64,000 nucleotides of DNA from Aliivibrio finisterrensis (GCF_008933155.1 NZ_WBVP01000002.1:124001-188000), one strand, 5' to 3'; numbered from the stretch's first letter, positions 45,916 to 55,025 are shown. Notes: generated by a model from the sequence alone, not told the origin. A program made the numbers and translations.

Positions 45916-46060
45916 AACAATATGCCCAAAGGTTATGATCTCTAACGAATAGACAACCTTTGTCCTTTACCAATCGAAAGATTGGCTCATATTGTTACAC
46001 ATCTTAACTTTTATTGGTTTCAATAATCGTATTGGCGAGCCTAGTGCTCGCCGTTTTTTT
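45916..46060 (+). ncRNA. Candidate structured RNA downstream of rctB
   Basis: A 9-bp closing stem (45916-45924 with 45988-45996) encloses two hairpins. One is CAAAGGTT/AACCTTTG (45927-45934 with 45955-45962) with a 20-nt loop. The other is CCAATC-GAAA-GATTGG (45970-45985) with a GNRA tetraloop. Together they make a three-way junction, followed by an intrinsic terminator. It could be the rctB 3' UTR, a processed small RNA, or a leader element; I do not recognise a known family. No convincing own promoter was found. Confidence 0.4.
46034..46060 (+). terminator. Rho-independent terminator downstream of rctB
   Basis: GGCGAGC/GCTCGCC stem with a 5-nt loop and T7. It ends transcription from rctB or from the structured RNA. 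Confidence 0.9.
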
Positions 46061-46105
46061 ATCTATCAATAAATCCTCATCACATTCCCCGTATCTTATG
46101 GGACC

Positions 46106-46118
46106 ATGATCATTCTTC
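46106..46118 (+). promoter_or_regulatory. RctB 12-mer-like site outside the origin
   Basis: ATGATCATTCTTC is base-for-base identical to the first iteron of the main array (43553-43565), but lies in the ridA-like promoter region 2.5 kb away. Confidence 0.6.
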
Positions 46119-46222
46119 CATTATGAAATAAGGCTTTAACGAGAAGAGTCCTCGTATTTTCTTTCATTTTTTATTACTCTAACACTCTAAATTACACCTT
46201 AATATTTTAGAAGTAGGTAAGC

Positions 46223-46570
46223 ATGATTGAACGTCAAGAAACAAAACAACGCATGAGCCGTATCGTTAAGCACAACGGAACGGTTTATCTGTGTGGTCAA
46301 GTTTGTGCTGATGCAACCAAAGGCATAGCAGAGCAGACGCAAACAATGCTTGATAAAGTGGATCTACTGCTAGATCAAGCAGGCAGCTCTCGTGAGCATA
46401 TGTTATCAGCAACGATCTACATTAAAGATATGAAAGACTTTGCTGAAATGAATGCGGTTTGGGATGCATGGGTACCAGAAGGTTACGCTCCAGCACGTGC
46501 ATGTGTTGAAGCAAGTATGGCTCGTGAAGCACTGCTTGTTGAAATATCAGTAGTAGCGGCTGAAAAATAA
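46223..46570 (+). CDS. RidA/YjgF-family protein (YoaB-like)
   Basis: This is a 115-residue member of the RidA superfamily; RidA proper hydrolyses reactive enamines/imines made by PLP enzymes. Visible signatures are [45 protein letters not shown] and the late [10 protein letters not shown] with the conserved Arg. The layout is closest to the YoaB-type subgroup, whose substrates are not established. A monocistronic unit with a run of A residues and AGGTA upstream of the ATG. A 12-mer-like RctB site sits about 105 bp upstream. Confidence 0.86.
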   Translation: MIERQETKQRMSRIVKHNGTVYLCGQVCADATKGIAEQTQTMLDKVDLLLDQAGSSREHMLSATIYIKDMKDFAEMNAVWDAWVPEGYAPARACVEASMAREALLVEISVVAAEK

Positions 46571-46647
46571 TAAAAATAGATAACCAAAATAATAACTTAC
46601 TTAGTTTACTTTTGGGTATCTAAGTCAGATGGATATAAGGAAATGTC

Positions 46648-47955
46648 ATGCTCAATCATTCAGAACCCGCGTTTTATCTTGATGGTGTAAAGTATCAATC
46701 TCATCATTTTTCTTTGCCTCTTAATTATGATGATTACACCGCGACCCCTGATCATGTTTCCGTTTATGCTCGAGAATTAGTAAAAGCAGAAAATAGCGAT
46801 CGTGATCTTCCGTATTTAGTTTATTTTCAAGGTGGGCCTGGTTTTCCTGCTGCTCGTCCACTCAGTAATTCTGGTTGGTTAAAGCGTGCATTAGATCAAT
46901 ATCGTGTGATCTTATTGGATCAGCGTGGTACGGGATTAAGTTCTCCGATCACAACTCAAACGATCCAACACTTAGATCCGATAAAACAAGCAGAATATTT
47001 AAGCCACTTTCGAGCAGATAACATTGTTCGTGATGCTGAAGCGATTAGAAAGCATTTTAACGTTGATAAGTGGGCGATTATTGGCCAGAGTTTTGGTGGG
47101 TTCTGCTCACTAACTTACTTATCATTATTTCCTGATAGTTTACTGGCTTCGTATATTACAGGTGGGATCCCTTCTATTACACGTAATATTGATGATGTGT
47201 ACCATGGGACATATAAGCGAACGTTAGATAAAAATAGTGAATTTTTTGCTCGCTTTCCACGAGCTCAAGAGCTGTGTGATCGCATTGCGAACAGCTTACT
47301 CGCTCGCTCGGTTACTTTGCCTAATGGCCAGATCTTCACCGTTGAGCAATTTCAACAAATGGGGATCTGTTTTGGTATGGCGGGAGGAGCAGAAGAGCTC
47401 TATTTCCAATTAGAAACTGCTTTTGTTGATGTAAATGGCCAACAAGAATTAGGTTATGGCTTTTTAAATTATGTACTTTCACAGCAAGCGCATTTAACTA
47501 ATCCACTGTATGCGATTTTACATGAATCGATTTATTGTCAACATAATGCTTCAAAGTGGTCAGCACATCGAGTGAGAGAGAGTTATCCTCAATTTAACCA
47601 CCAGAAAGGCGCTCCACTGCGTTTTACCGGTGAAATGGTCTATCCATGGTTCTTTGACCAGCTTGAAACGTTAAAGCCGTTAAAAGAAGCTGCAGAGCTT
47701 TTGGCGGCAAAGTCTGATTGGCCAAATTTATACAATGTTGAGCAATTAGAAAAGAATATGGTTCCTATGGCTGCGGCAACGTATGTCAATGATATGTTTG
47801 TTGAGTTTGATTTCTCTCGTGAAACGTTAAAGTCTATTCCTAACTCTAGAGCATGGATGACCAGTGAGTATGAGCACAATGGCTTGCGAGTCGATGGGGA
47901 GAAGATCTTATCAACTCTAATATCAATGGCTGAAGATATTAAAGCCATTCAATAA
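46648..47955 (+). CDS. Alpha/beta hydrolase, proline iminopeptidase-like (S33 family)
   Basis: This is a 435-residue cytoplasmic serine hydrolase, probably an aminopeptidase that removes N-terminal proline or similar residues. The fold signatures are YFQGGPGFPAARP (oxyanion HGGP-like loop), LLDQRGTGLSSP, and the nucleophile elbow GQSFGGF (Ser in GxSxG). A cap domain lies between about residues 180 and 330, and the catalytic His probably is in the ending TSEYEHNGLRVDGEKI. An AAGGA ribosome binding site precedes the ATG. The gene ends in a hairpin containing two RctB-like sites. Confidence 0.84.
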   Translation: MLNHSEPAFYLDGVKYQSHHFSLPLNYDDYTATPDHVSVYARELVKAENSDRDLPYLVYFQGGPGFPAARPLSNSGWLKRALDQYRVILLDQRGTGLSSPITTQTIQHLDPIKQAEYLSHFRADNIVRDAEAIRKHFNVDKWAIIGQSFGGFCSLTYLSLFPDSLLASYITGGIPSITRNIDDVYHGTYKRTLDKNSEFFARFPRAQELCDRIANSLLARSVTLPNGQIFTVEQFQQMGICFGMAGGAEELYFQLETAFVDVNGQQELGYGFLNYVLSQQAHLTNPLYAILHESIYCQHNASKWSAHRVRESYPQFNHQKGAPLRFTGEMVYPWFFDQLETLKPLKEAAELLAAKSDWPNLYNVEQLEKNMVPMAAATYVNDMFVEFDFSRETLKSIPNSRAWMTSEYEHNGLRVDGEKILSTLISMAEDIKAIQ

Positions 47956-47970
47956 GATTATTTGTTGATC

Positions 47971-48020
47971 CAGAAGCATGATCAAGAAGGATTTAGCCTT
48001 TTGATCATGCTTCTGTTTTT
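47971..48020 (+). terminator. Terminator hairpin made of two RctB 12-mer-like sites
   Basis: CAGAAGCATGATCAA (47971-47985) and its exact complement (48001-48015) form a long stem, extended by AAGG/CCTT with one bulge, and followed by T5. Each arm contains an AAGCATGATCAA motif like those in oriCII. Confidence 0.85.
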
Positions 48021-48059
48021 GAGATCTATTTTTCAGTGAAGCGCTTTCTAGATATGCGG

Positions 48060-49286
48060 CTACCCGATTATTTTAATAAAATAAGGGATAATCAGCGCGT
48101 TAGCGAGATCGATAAAAAAGGCACAAACTAAAGGCACGATAATAAAAGCTTGATGTGAATTCCCATACTTCTGCGCCACTGCTGACATATTTGCCATCGC
48201 TGTTGGGGTCGACCCCAGTGATATACCTCCAAACCCTGCACACACGACCGCAGCATCGTACGTTTTTCCCATAAGAGGGAAGACAACAAAAATGGTAATA
48301 CATATTGCAATAAAGAACTGAGCAGCCAAAATAATAAAGATAGGACCAGCTAAGTCGACTAACGCCCATAATTGCATACTCATTAAAGACATCGATAAAA
48401 ATGCCCCTAATGCCATATCTGCTATCAGAGCAACCGCAGGTTTACGAGCAGGCCAACGAGTGCCTGTTAATCGAGGGTAAGAGGTTGGTATTAAATTAGA
48501 AATTAAAATACCGGCAAATAAGCAACTCACAAATAAAGGAAGATCCAACCCAAGCCCAGAAACCACTTCATTTAAGATAGCTCCTAAGATAATACAGATG
48601 TGAATCGCGAGCATAGCATCTAAGAAATCATAAGAAGTAATGTGAGTTTGTTTAGAATCTTGCTGAGTTCCAACATCAAAATTTTCGCCTTCAGTCGCTT
48701 TTAAATTGTGTTTATTAATTAAATATTTTGCAATTGGCCCACCCATTAAACTGGCAAGAATTAACCCAAAGGTGGCACTTGCAATGCCTATCTCCATAGC
48801 GGTATTTAAATCGAACTGCTCTCCAATTTTTGGAGCCCATGCGATAGCTGTCCCATGCCCACCAATTAAAGAGACTGATCCACTTAACAAACCAAAAACA
48901 GCGGGCTGATCAAGCAACAAAGCAAACCCTATCCCTGTGAGGTTTTGAATGAACATGTACCCAATGGTGATGGTTAATAAAATGATGAGAGGCTTACCCC
49001 CTTTAAACAGATCTTTTAGGCTGGCATTAATACCAATAGTGGTAAAGAAATAAACCAGTAAAAGATCACGAGTAGCTAAATCAAAAGAGACATCAATTTG
49101 TGTTGCGTAATGAAGAATGGCGAAAAGAACCGAAACAAGAATGCCGCCAGAAACGGGTTCTGGAATACTAAATTCTTTTAACCAGTAACTCATCTGTGTT
49201 AATCGACGGCCTAAGAAAAGAACGATGATCCCAAGTGTTATCGCTAAAAATGATTCGATGTGTAATACACCGTCAACGAAGTTCAT
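48060..49286 (-). CDS. gltS: Sodium/glutamate symporter
   Basis: This is an inner-membrane Na+-dependent glutamate transporter of the ESS family. The 408-residue protein has ten or more helices. Visible family motifs are IPEPVSGGILVSVLFAI and LSGSVSLIGGHGTAIAWAPKIGE in the first half. The inverted second half has VVCAGFGGISLGSTPTAMANM. These glycine-rich loops are the reentrant loops of GltS. It is monocistronic on the minus strand and convergent with the hydrolase gene. The first residues MNFVDGVLHIES suit the family start. Confidence 0.93.
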   Translation of the reverse strand: MNFVDGVLHIESFLAITLGIIVLFLGRRLTQMSYWLKEFSIPEPVSGGILVSVLFAILHYATQIDVSFDLATRDLLLVYFFTTIGINASLKDLFKGGKPLIILLTITIGYMFIQNLTGIGFALLLDQPAVFGLLSGSVSLIGGHGTAIAWAPKIGEQFDLNTAMEIGIASATFGLILASLMGGPIAKYLINKHNLKATEGENFDVGTQQDSKQTHITSYDFLDAMLAIHICIILGAILNEVVSGLGLDLPLFVSCLFAGILISNLIPTSYPRLTGTRWPARKPAVALIADMALGAFLSMSLMSMQLWALVDLAGPIFIILAAQFFIAICITIFVVFPLMGKTYDAAVVCAGFGGISLGSTPTAMANMSAVAQKYGNSHQAFIIVPLVCAFFIDLANALIIPYFIKIIG

Positions 49287-49432
49287 AAATAATCCTTTAC
49301 TATGAAAATATTAGAAAGATTTATCATAACTGGGTTTGCTAACGGCTTTTCTTCTCTAAAGTAATTCCGTGAACTGTTTCTAATTTTTATCTTGAGCTTT
49401 TAATCGCAATAATCATTCAATGGATGAATATA

Positions 49433-49603
49433 TTAACGTTGATTAAAGAGTAAGTAGTCGTAGATATGGATGGTTTCTGACTGAGTAGGAACGTGTACAT
49501 TTATCTGGATTAATTGTTGTTTGATCGTATTGACTCGAAAACCAACAACCAAAATAAGAATAAATGCGACGACATAGATAATGCCATTAGTTGATATGTT
49601 CAT
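49433..49603 (-). CDS. Small single-span membrane protein, unknown function
   Basis: A 56-residue ORF from ATG 49603 to TAA 49433, upstream of and in the same direction as gltS. AAGGTGG lies about 7 nt before the ATG, a good ribosome binding site. Residues 8-22 (IIYVVAFILILVVGF) form a hydrophobic segment, followed by a Gln/Asn-rich soluble tail ending DYLLFNQR. No family recognised. The ribosome binding site and clean hydrophobic segment argue for a real gene, but conservation is untested. Confidence 0.55.
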   Translation of the reverse strand: MNISTNGIIYVVAFILILVVGFRVNTIKQQLIQINVHVPTQSETIHIYDYLLFNQR

Positions 49604-49825
49604 GCTGCACCACCTTATTGAAAAACAATGATAATGACCGCTGAAATAACCATAGTTTAATTATGGTTTATTTGCTAATGCATCATGATGGATTAAACCA
49701 AACATCTTATTTTTATCATTTACTATCGTTTCATATGATTGAATTCTCCCCTCATAATGCCTTTTTTAGTTTGATTTATTGGACTTATAGTTACTGATAT
49801 TGAATAAGTAACGGCGGGTGATTGC

Positions 49826-50617
49826 ATGAAAAAAATAGTGGCTAGTATTTCCGTATTGATGATGTTTCCAAATTTTGTGTTGGCTGAAGAGAATGAAGTG
49901 ATTGACCCATCCGATTTAACTCGTGTTTATACCCAAGCGGCTATGTTTGTCACATCTGATGCTGATGTTAGGGTGTCATCGATGTTTACTGGAGCATGGA
50001 GTGAAGACACACAATTTGCGGGTTTTGTAGAAGGTGTTTTTGGTAACGATAAAGCCAAACAAGAAGGAAAAGATCAATTTGGATTTGATTACCAACGGGG
50101 CCGAGCACAATATTTTCAGGTTCATGCGATGGATAATCCATTAATGCCACGGGTTGGTTTCTCAGCCGATCTCATTCATCAAAATGGCAATGCTGGAACC
50201 ACAAAAGGAGAAGGGTTAAAAGACACAACGTTGCTTTCATTAGGGGCCATCGCTTTGATTAACCCCGCTTACACAGCAGGGGTAATGGTGTTTCCAAACC
50301 TTGCTTATACCGTGGGTGACGTGTTTGGTGAATCTGCCGATGGGTATATGATTAATATGTTTGTGACTCAACCCGTTGGTGATAGCGGTGCCTTTTTACA
50401 ACTATGGCCGGAATACTTTAAAGCAACGGGCGATGTGGTGGAGATGGAATCAAGCTCGTTTAATATCATGTTCAATGCCCCAATAAAATCGAATCGAACT
50501 CAATGGTTGATGACAAAATTAGAATACGGCAGTGCCGATGTTGTTTTGCCAAATGGATTCGAAATAAAAGGGGATTCAGAGCTTAAAGCGGAAATTGGTG
50601 TGAAATGGTTCTTTTAG
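49826..50617 (+). CDS. Predicted outer-membrane beta-barrel protein, unknown function
   Basis: The 263-residue protein begins with a signal peptide (MKKIVASISVLMMFPNFVLA) and then alternates polar and hydrophobic strands. It ends in aromatic Phe (VKWFF), as outer-membrane barrels do. No named family recognised; the length suggests 10-12 strands. Its segment PQPVGDSGAFLQLWPEY-like region is typical of nucleoside- or Tsx-like barrels only in pattern, not in identifiable motif. It lies next to a LysR regulator and an exported amidohydrolase, so a role in taking up that enzyme's product is possible but unproven. Confidence 0.6.
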   Translation: MKKIVASISVLMMFPNFVLAEENEVIDPSDLTRVYTQAAMFVTSDADVRVSSMFTGAWSEDTQFAGFVEGVFGNDKAKQEGKDQFGFDYQRGRAQYFQVHAMDNPLMPRVGFSADLIHQNGNAGTTKGEGLKDTTLLSLGAIALINPAYTAGVMVFPNLAYTVGDVFGESADGYMINMFVTQPVGDSGAFLQLWPEYFKATGDVVEMESSSFNIMFNAPIKSNRTQWLMTKLEYGSADVVLPNGFEIKGDSELKAEIGVKWFF

Positions 50618-50637
50618 TGATCTAGAGACCTGTTGAT

Positions 50638-50676
50638 AAAGCGCCCTTATTTAACAAGAAATAAGGGCGCTTTTTT
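50638..50676. terminator. Bidirectional terminator
   Basis: GCGCCCTTATTT and its 12-bp complement with flanking A3 and T6 tracts, between the barrel protein gene and the convergent LysR gene. Confidence 0.9.
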
Positions 50677-51565
50677 AATTTAAATACTGTTGAGCGTATT
50701 GACGTAAAAATGTCGTTAACTGCTGTATTTCGTCATTTAGCTCAAGCGTAAGAGGGTAAAAAAAAGAAATGCCAATTTGAAGATCATTCGATAGTTCTTT
50801 GATCTTAATTTCAATCAACTCCTTGTTATCAATATAAGGTTGAGCTAACCCTTTACTCATTAATGCCCAGCCATCATGTCTAACAAGCTTAAGTAGGACA
50901 TCATTGTTGCTGACCAAACGTAAATCGGTGGAGACTGCAAAAATTTCAGGCATGGTGTTGTAATGATTTTCACTAATATACTGTTTTTCTAGCTGCAAAT
51001 CATACAACGATAAGTTTGATAACTGAGTTATAGGATGCGTGGGGTTGCAGTAAGCCGAGAAACTATGTGTACCTAAATTCAAAAAACCAATTGGGAATTG
51101 TGTTTCATTCGATGGTTTATTTTGCATGATAGCTAACTGATGCTTACCTTCAACCAGAGATGCCAACGCCTGATCTCTGTTACGGTGAAGCCAATGAATT
51201 TTAATATGAGGGAATGCATTGGTTATAAATTCTTCCACTAATAAAATTAAAGAATTCGGCACAATAATATCGTGAAATATATCCAACTGAGTGATCGGTT
51301 GTTGATAATTATTCATCATACGTAAATTGAGTTTTTCACTGTTTTTAACCAACAATTTTGCTTGCTTATAGATAGCAAGTCCTGCCGGTGAAGCAATGGC
51401 TTTTTTTCCTTGAATATCAAATAATTCGATTGCATAGCTATCTTCTAATGCTTTAATTTGTTCTCTAATCGTTGTGCGATCTTTTCCTAGTTTTCGAGCT
51501 GCTTGGCTATAGCTTCCCTCTTCAACGGTAGCGCAAAATGAGGTTAAGTGTTCATAAGAAAACAT
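50675..51565 (-). CDS. LysR-family transcriptional regulator
   Basis: This is a 296-residue LysR-type regulator. The N-terminal helix-turn-helix is SYSQAARKLGKDRTTIREQI, with an unusual RTT recognition segment, followed by ELFDIQGKKAIASPAGLAI. The effector domain is diverged and lacks a recognisable ligand signature. I use ATG 51565; GGAG lies 5 nt upstream and overlaps an in-frame GTG at 51571. It is divergent from the amidohydrolase gene by about 140 bp, the classic arrangement for control of that gene. Confidence 0.85.
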   Translation of the reverse strand: MFSYEHLTSFCATVEEGSYSQAARKLGKDRTTIREQIKALEDSYAIELFDIQGKKAIASPAGLAIYKQAKLLVKNSEKLNLRMMNNYQQPITQLDIFHDIIVPNSLILLVEEFITNAFPHIKIHWLHRNRDQALASLVEGKHQLAIMQNKPSNETQFPIGFLNLGTHSFSAYCNPTHPITQLSNLSLYDLQLEKQYISENHYNTMPEIFAVSTDLRLVSNNDVLLKLVRHDGWALMSKGLAQPYIDNKELIEIKIKELSNDLQIGISFFYPLTLELNDEIQQLTTFLRQYAQQYLN

Positions 51566-51706
51566 AGTCACTCCAATGTTGGGTATCTCCCATCATAATG
51601 CATTATTTAGAACGTCGATTCATAAGTAATATGGCTTTATTACAGAGCATCACGCTGAAGTATGCCGTGGCTCACAAGTTGAAATTGATTATGAAAGGCA
51701 AAAATT

Positions 51707-53617
51707 ATGAATCGATTATTTAAAATTTCTTCTATTGCCATTGCGATCTCTGCTCTGGTCGGCTGCACACAAACGAAAACACCGACTTATGATGCTTCTG
51801 CTGTTAGTCAAAATCCGATAATTCTCTATTCTTCAAATGAATTAATTACTATGTCAGACAAGACGCCAATAGGTGCAAATTCTGTGGTGGTTCAAGAGGG
51901 TAAAATTGTTGATTTAGGGAAAAAAGAAACATTGATTACAAAATATCAATCGCACCCAAGCTTTACAATTGATGATCAATTTGAAGATAAAGTAATTACC
52001 CCCGGTTTTGTTGAACCACACATTCATTTATGGCTCAGTGCTATTTTATTGGGTTCTGAATTTATTACACCTGCAGATTGGAATTTTCCATGGGGAAATG
52101 TAGAAGGAATACAAGGTAATGATGCTTATTTCGCTCGCTTAACAGAAATCGAATCTGAAATGAAAGATAAAGAAACTCCTTTATTGACATGGGGTTATCA
52201 TAATTACTTTCATGGCAGTGAGATGAGTAAAGAGAAATTGAATGCGATCTCTAATACTCGCCCAATAATTGTTTGGCATCGCAGTTTTCACGAGTTGTAT
52301 TTTAATGATGCAGCAATGGAAATGTTTGGCTGGAGTGAAGCCTCATGGACGGGAGAAGGGCAAGGTTACGCGCAATTAGATTGGGATAAAGGGCATGCCT
52401 ATGAAAATGGTGCCAAAGTAATCTTGAATGACGTTTTAGAGTTTATGGTGGAAAGTGGTTTATTTGCCACAGGTATGGAGCGTACTCGTGATTATGTTCA
52501 GGCGGGGGGGATCACAACAGCTATTGATCCCGGTGTGGTAGTGACTCCTGAAATGTATGATCAAATGATTGATATTCTTATGGAAGATACACTTGCTTTG
52601 GATTATTGGTTGATCCCTGCGGGTAACTTTACTTATGCCATGGGAGGATATGACGCAGAAAAAGGCAAAGTAATTGCAGAGACTCAAACTCAAACTTACA
52701 GTGAGAATGAACAAGTCCGTTGGTTACCAAAATACGTTAAGTTATTTACGGATGGTGCGATGTATAGCCAATTGATGCATTTAAAAGAGGGTTATATTGA
52801 TGGACATGAAGGTGAGTGGTTACAAACCCCACAAGAGCTTGAAGACAGCATGCGCCCCTATTGGAAAGATGGTTATACGGTTGTAATACACGCGAATGGT
52901 GATGTTGGATTTGAAACCGCTGTTGATATTGTTGAAACATTAAATTCGGAGGTGCCGCGTAGCGATCATAGAACGGGGTTTCATCATTTAGGTATTACAG
53001 ATAAAGATGATATACCAAGGGCGGTCGAAGCGGGAGCTAACTTCAGTGTTAATCCATATTACACGCATATCTTAGCTGAATTATATGGTGAGCAAGGAGT
53101 AGGTAAAGAGCGAGCGGAAGTGATGTCAAGAGGACGCTCATTTATTGATGCGGGTGGCATGTTATCTTTGCATTCAGATGCACCTATGGCACCAGCTCAA
53201 CCATTAAGTTTAGTGTGGGCTGCCGTGAATCGTATTGGTTTATCAGGTGAAACGGTTCAAGGCCCGCAAGAGCGCATTACGGTTGATGAAGCGATGAAAG
53301 CAATCACTATTAACGCTGCTTATACTGCCAGACTAGAAGAGACGGTAGGATCGATTGAGGTAGGCAAATTTGCTGATTTTGCTGTATTGGATGAGAGCCC
53401 TTACAGCGTAAAACCGGAAAGAATTGATGATATTAATATTACCGCCACAGTATATCGAGGCGTGCCAAAAATGATTGATAGTGGAAAAATTGGAATGCAA
53501 CTAACGGCGAAAAGCCAAGCAGTAATGAATTATTTGAACCAGCACGAAGGCCATTCGCATGATCATGATATTTGTGAAACCAGCTTGTTGTTCCAACAAA
53601 TAATGACTGGGAAATAA
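51707..53617 (+). CDS. Exported lipoprotein amidohydrolase (YtcJ-like)
   Basis: This is a metal-dependent amidohydrolase of the YtcJ/Amidohydro_3 group, 636 residues. It begins with a lipobox (ALVGC, Cys20), so it is membrane-anchored in the periplasm or outer membrane, unlike most cytoplasmic members. Metal-site features are GFVEPHIHLWL (HxH), VVIHANGDVGFE, TGFHHLGI and SLHSDAPMAPAQPL. After the barrel comes SVGKFADFAVL-like VGSIEVGKFADFAVLDESPY. A His-rich tail (HEGHSHDHD) near the C-terminus may bind metal. The natural substrate is unknown; amides, cyclic imides or formamides are hydrolysed by relatives. A divergent LysR gene likely controls it. Confidence 0.82.
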   Translation: MNRLFKISSIAIAISALVGCTQTKTPTYDASAVSQNPIILYSSNELITMSDKTPIGANSVVVQEGKIVDLGKKETLITKYQSHPSFTIDDQFEDKVITPGFVEPHIHLWLSAILLGSEFITPADWNFPWGNVEGIQGNDAYFARLTEIESEMKDKETPLLTWGYHNYFHGSEMSKEKLNAISNTRPIIVWHRSFHELYFNDAAMEMFGWSEASWTGEGQGYAQLDWDKGHAYENGAKVILNDVLEFMVESGLFATGMERTRDYVQAGGITTAIDPGVVVTPEMYDQMIDILMEDTLALDYWLIPAGNFTYAMGGYDAEKGKVIAETQTQTYSENEQVRWLPKYVKLFTDGAMYSQLMHLKEGYIDGHEGEWLQTPQELEDSMRPYWKDGYTVVIHANGDVGFETAVDIVETLNSEVPRSDHRTGFHHLGITDKDDIPRAVEAGANFSVNPYYTHILAELYGEQGVGKERAEVMSRGRSFIDAGGMLSLHSDAPMAPAQPLSLVWAAVNRIGLSGETVQGPQERITVDEAMKAITINAAYTARLEETVGSIEVGKFADFAVLDESPYSVKPERIDDINITATVYRGVPKMIDSGKIGMQLTAKSQAVMNYLNQHEGHSHDHDICETSLLFQQIMTGK

Positions 53618-53629
53618 AATCATATATAG

Positions 53630-53662
53630 AAAAGAGCCACCTTAATTAGAGTGGCTCTTTTT
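53630..53662. terminator. Bidirectional terminator
   Basis: AAAAGAGCCAC/GTGGCTCTTTT stem with T tract between the amidohydrolase gene and the convergent peptidase gene. Confidence 0.9.
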
Positions 53663-53690
53663 ATTTATTTTGAATTAAAACGAATTCAGA

Positions 53691-54797
53691 TTAACGAGTT
53701 AAATACGCCGCAACAAAGCGCGTAATGTCTACCATATCTGATACTTTAATAAACTCTTCCGTAGTATGAACTTTCGCCATACCTGTAGAAAGGTTAACTG
53801 TTGTTAAGCCCCTTTCATTAAATACGTTTGCATCTGAGCCACCACCCGTTGGTTTAGTAAATGGGTCGATGTTAATGCTTTCAAACGCTTCTTTAATACT
53901 CACAACATGTGGGTTTTCATCTGCAATTTTATAAGCGTTGTATGCACGAGTTGAAATGATCTCGATTTCAGCACCGTGCTTATCAGCCGCTGCTTTAAAG
54001 GTTGACTCCATATGCTCAACTTGTTTCGCTAACTTTTCATCATCTAAAGAGCGAGCTTCACCTTCAATGTACAACTCTGGCATTACAATGTTTGTTGCTT
54101 GACCACCACGGACAACACCAATGTTAGCTGTTGTTTCTTCGTCAATGCGAGACAATGTCATGTTAGTAATGGCATCTGCAGCAACCGTTAGGGCATTGAT
54201 GCCTTCTTCTGGTGCTAAACCTGCGTGTGCTGGACGACCTGTGATGGTTACTTTTAGGTTTTGTTGACCAGGAGCAGAAGTAATAATAGTCCCGATAGGG
54301 CCACCTGAATCTAATACGATAGCGTGGTTAGATTGAATGTAACTCATATCAAAGTTTTTAGAACCGTGTAAACCGCCTTCTTCATAAACCGTAAATGCAA
54401 GCTCTAGTGTTTTGTGTGCTTGATTGTTTTCTTTAATCACACGTACCGCTTCCATTACTGCAGCAATACCTGATTTATCATCACCGCCAAGGATAGTGTT
54501 ACCTTTAGAGCGGATCACACCATCTTCAATAATTGGCTCAATACCATTACCCGGAGTAACAGTGTCCATGTGAGAGCTAAATACAATGCTGCTCTCTAAT
54601 GATCCTTCTAATTTTGCGTAAATATTAAAGCCATTTGATACATGCTCAGGTACTGGTAGTTTTGATACCGTAAAGCCTAGTTCCCCTAATTGCTCTGCTA
54701 ATGCTTCTGCAATCGCTTTTTCATTTTTTGATTCGCTGTCGATCTGAATAATATCTAGAAAGTGATTTACTAAACGTTCTTGATTTACTTGAGTCAT
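53691..54797 (-). CDS. M20-family peptidase T-like aminopeptidase
   Basis: This is a 368-residue zinc peptidase of the M20 family (PepT-like/PepT2 group), expected to release N-terminal residues from tripeptides or process dipeptides. The metal site is visible as VFSSHMDTVTPGNG (first His and Asp) and GDDKSGIAAVMEA. The catalytic Glu pair is YEEGGLHGSK, then VLDSGG, and the late THGGGSDA-like segment is KPTGGGSDANVFNERG. The lid domain includes GRPAHAGLAPEEGINAL. I use ATG 54797, preceded by GAGAAG; the longer frame to 54836 lacks homology. Monocistronic. Confidence 0.86.
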   Translation of the reverse strand: MTQVNQERLVNHFLDIIQIDSESKNEKAIAEALAEQLGELGFTVSKLPVPEHVSNGFNIYAKLEGSLESSIVFSSHMDTVTPGNGIEPIIEDGVIRSKGNTILGGDDKSGIAAVMEAVRVIKENNQAHKTLELAFTVYEEGGLHGSKNFDMSYIQSNHAIVLDSGGPIGTIITSAPGQQNLKVTITGRPAHAGLAPEEGINALTVAADAITNMTLSRIDEETTANIGVVRGGQATNIVMPELYIEGEARSLDDEKLAKQVEHMESTFKAAADKHGAEIEIISTRAYNAYKIADENPHVVSIKEAFESINIDPFTKPTGGGSDANVFNERGLTTVNLSTGMAKVHTTEEFIKVSDMVDITRFVAAYLTR

Positions 54798-55025
54798 GAC
54801 TTCTCTTCTTTCATTGATAGGGAATAATAAGATCACTCTAACTAAAGAAAGAGCAGAAAAAGATGCACTGAATCAATAAATCGTCCGACTTATCTAGCAT
54901 AGCCATGAGCTATATCTTAATAATTAAAAGTTATAACACAGAATTAATATTCAATAACAAATTGCAACTTTTTCCAAGCGCATAACTCTGATAACTATAT
55001 TAATAAAAAACCATAAGAGGTTGAT

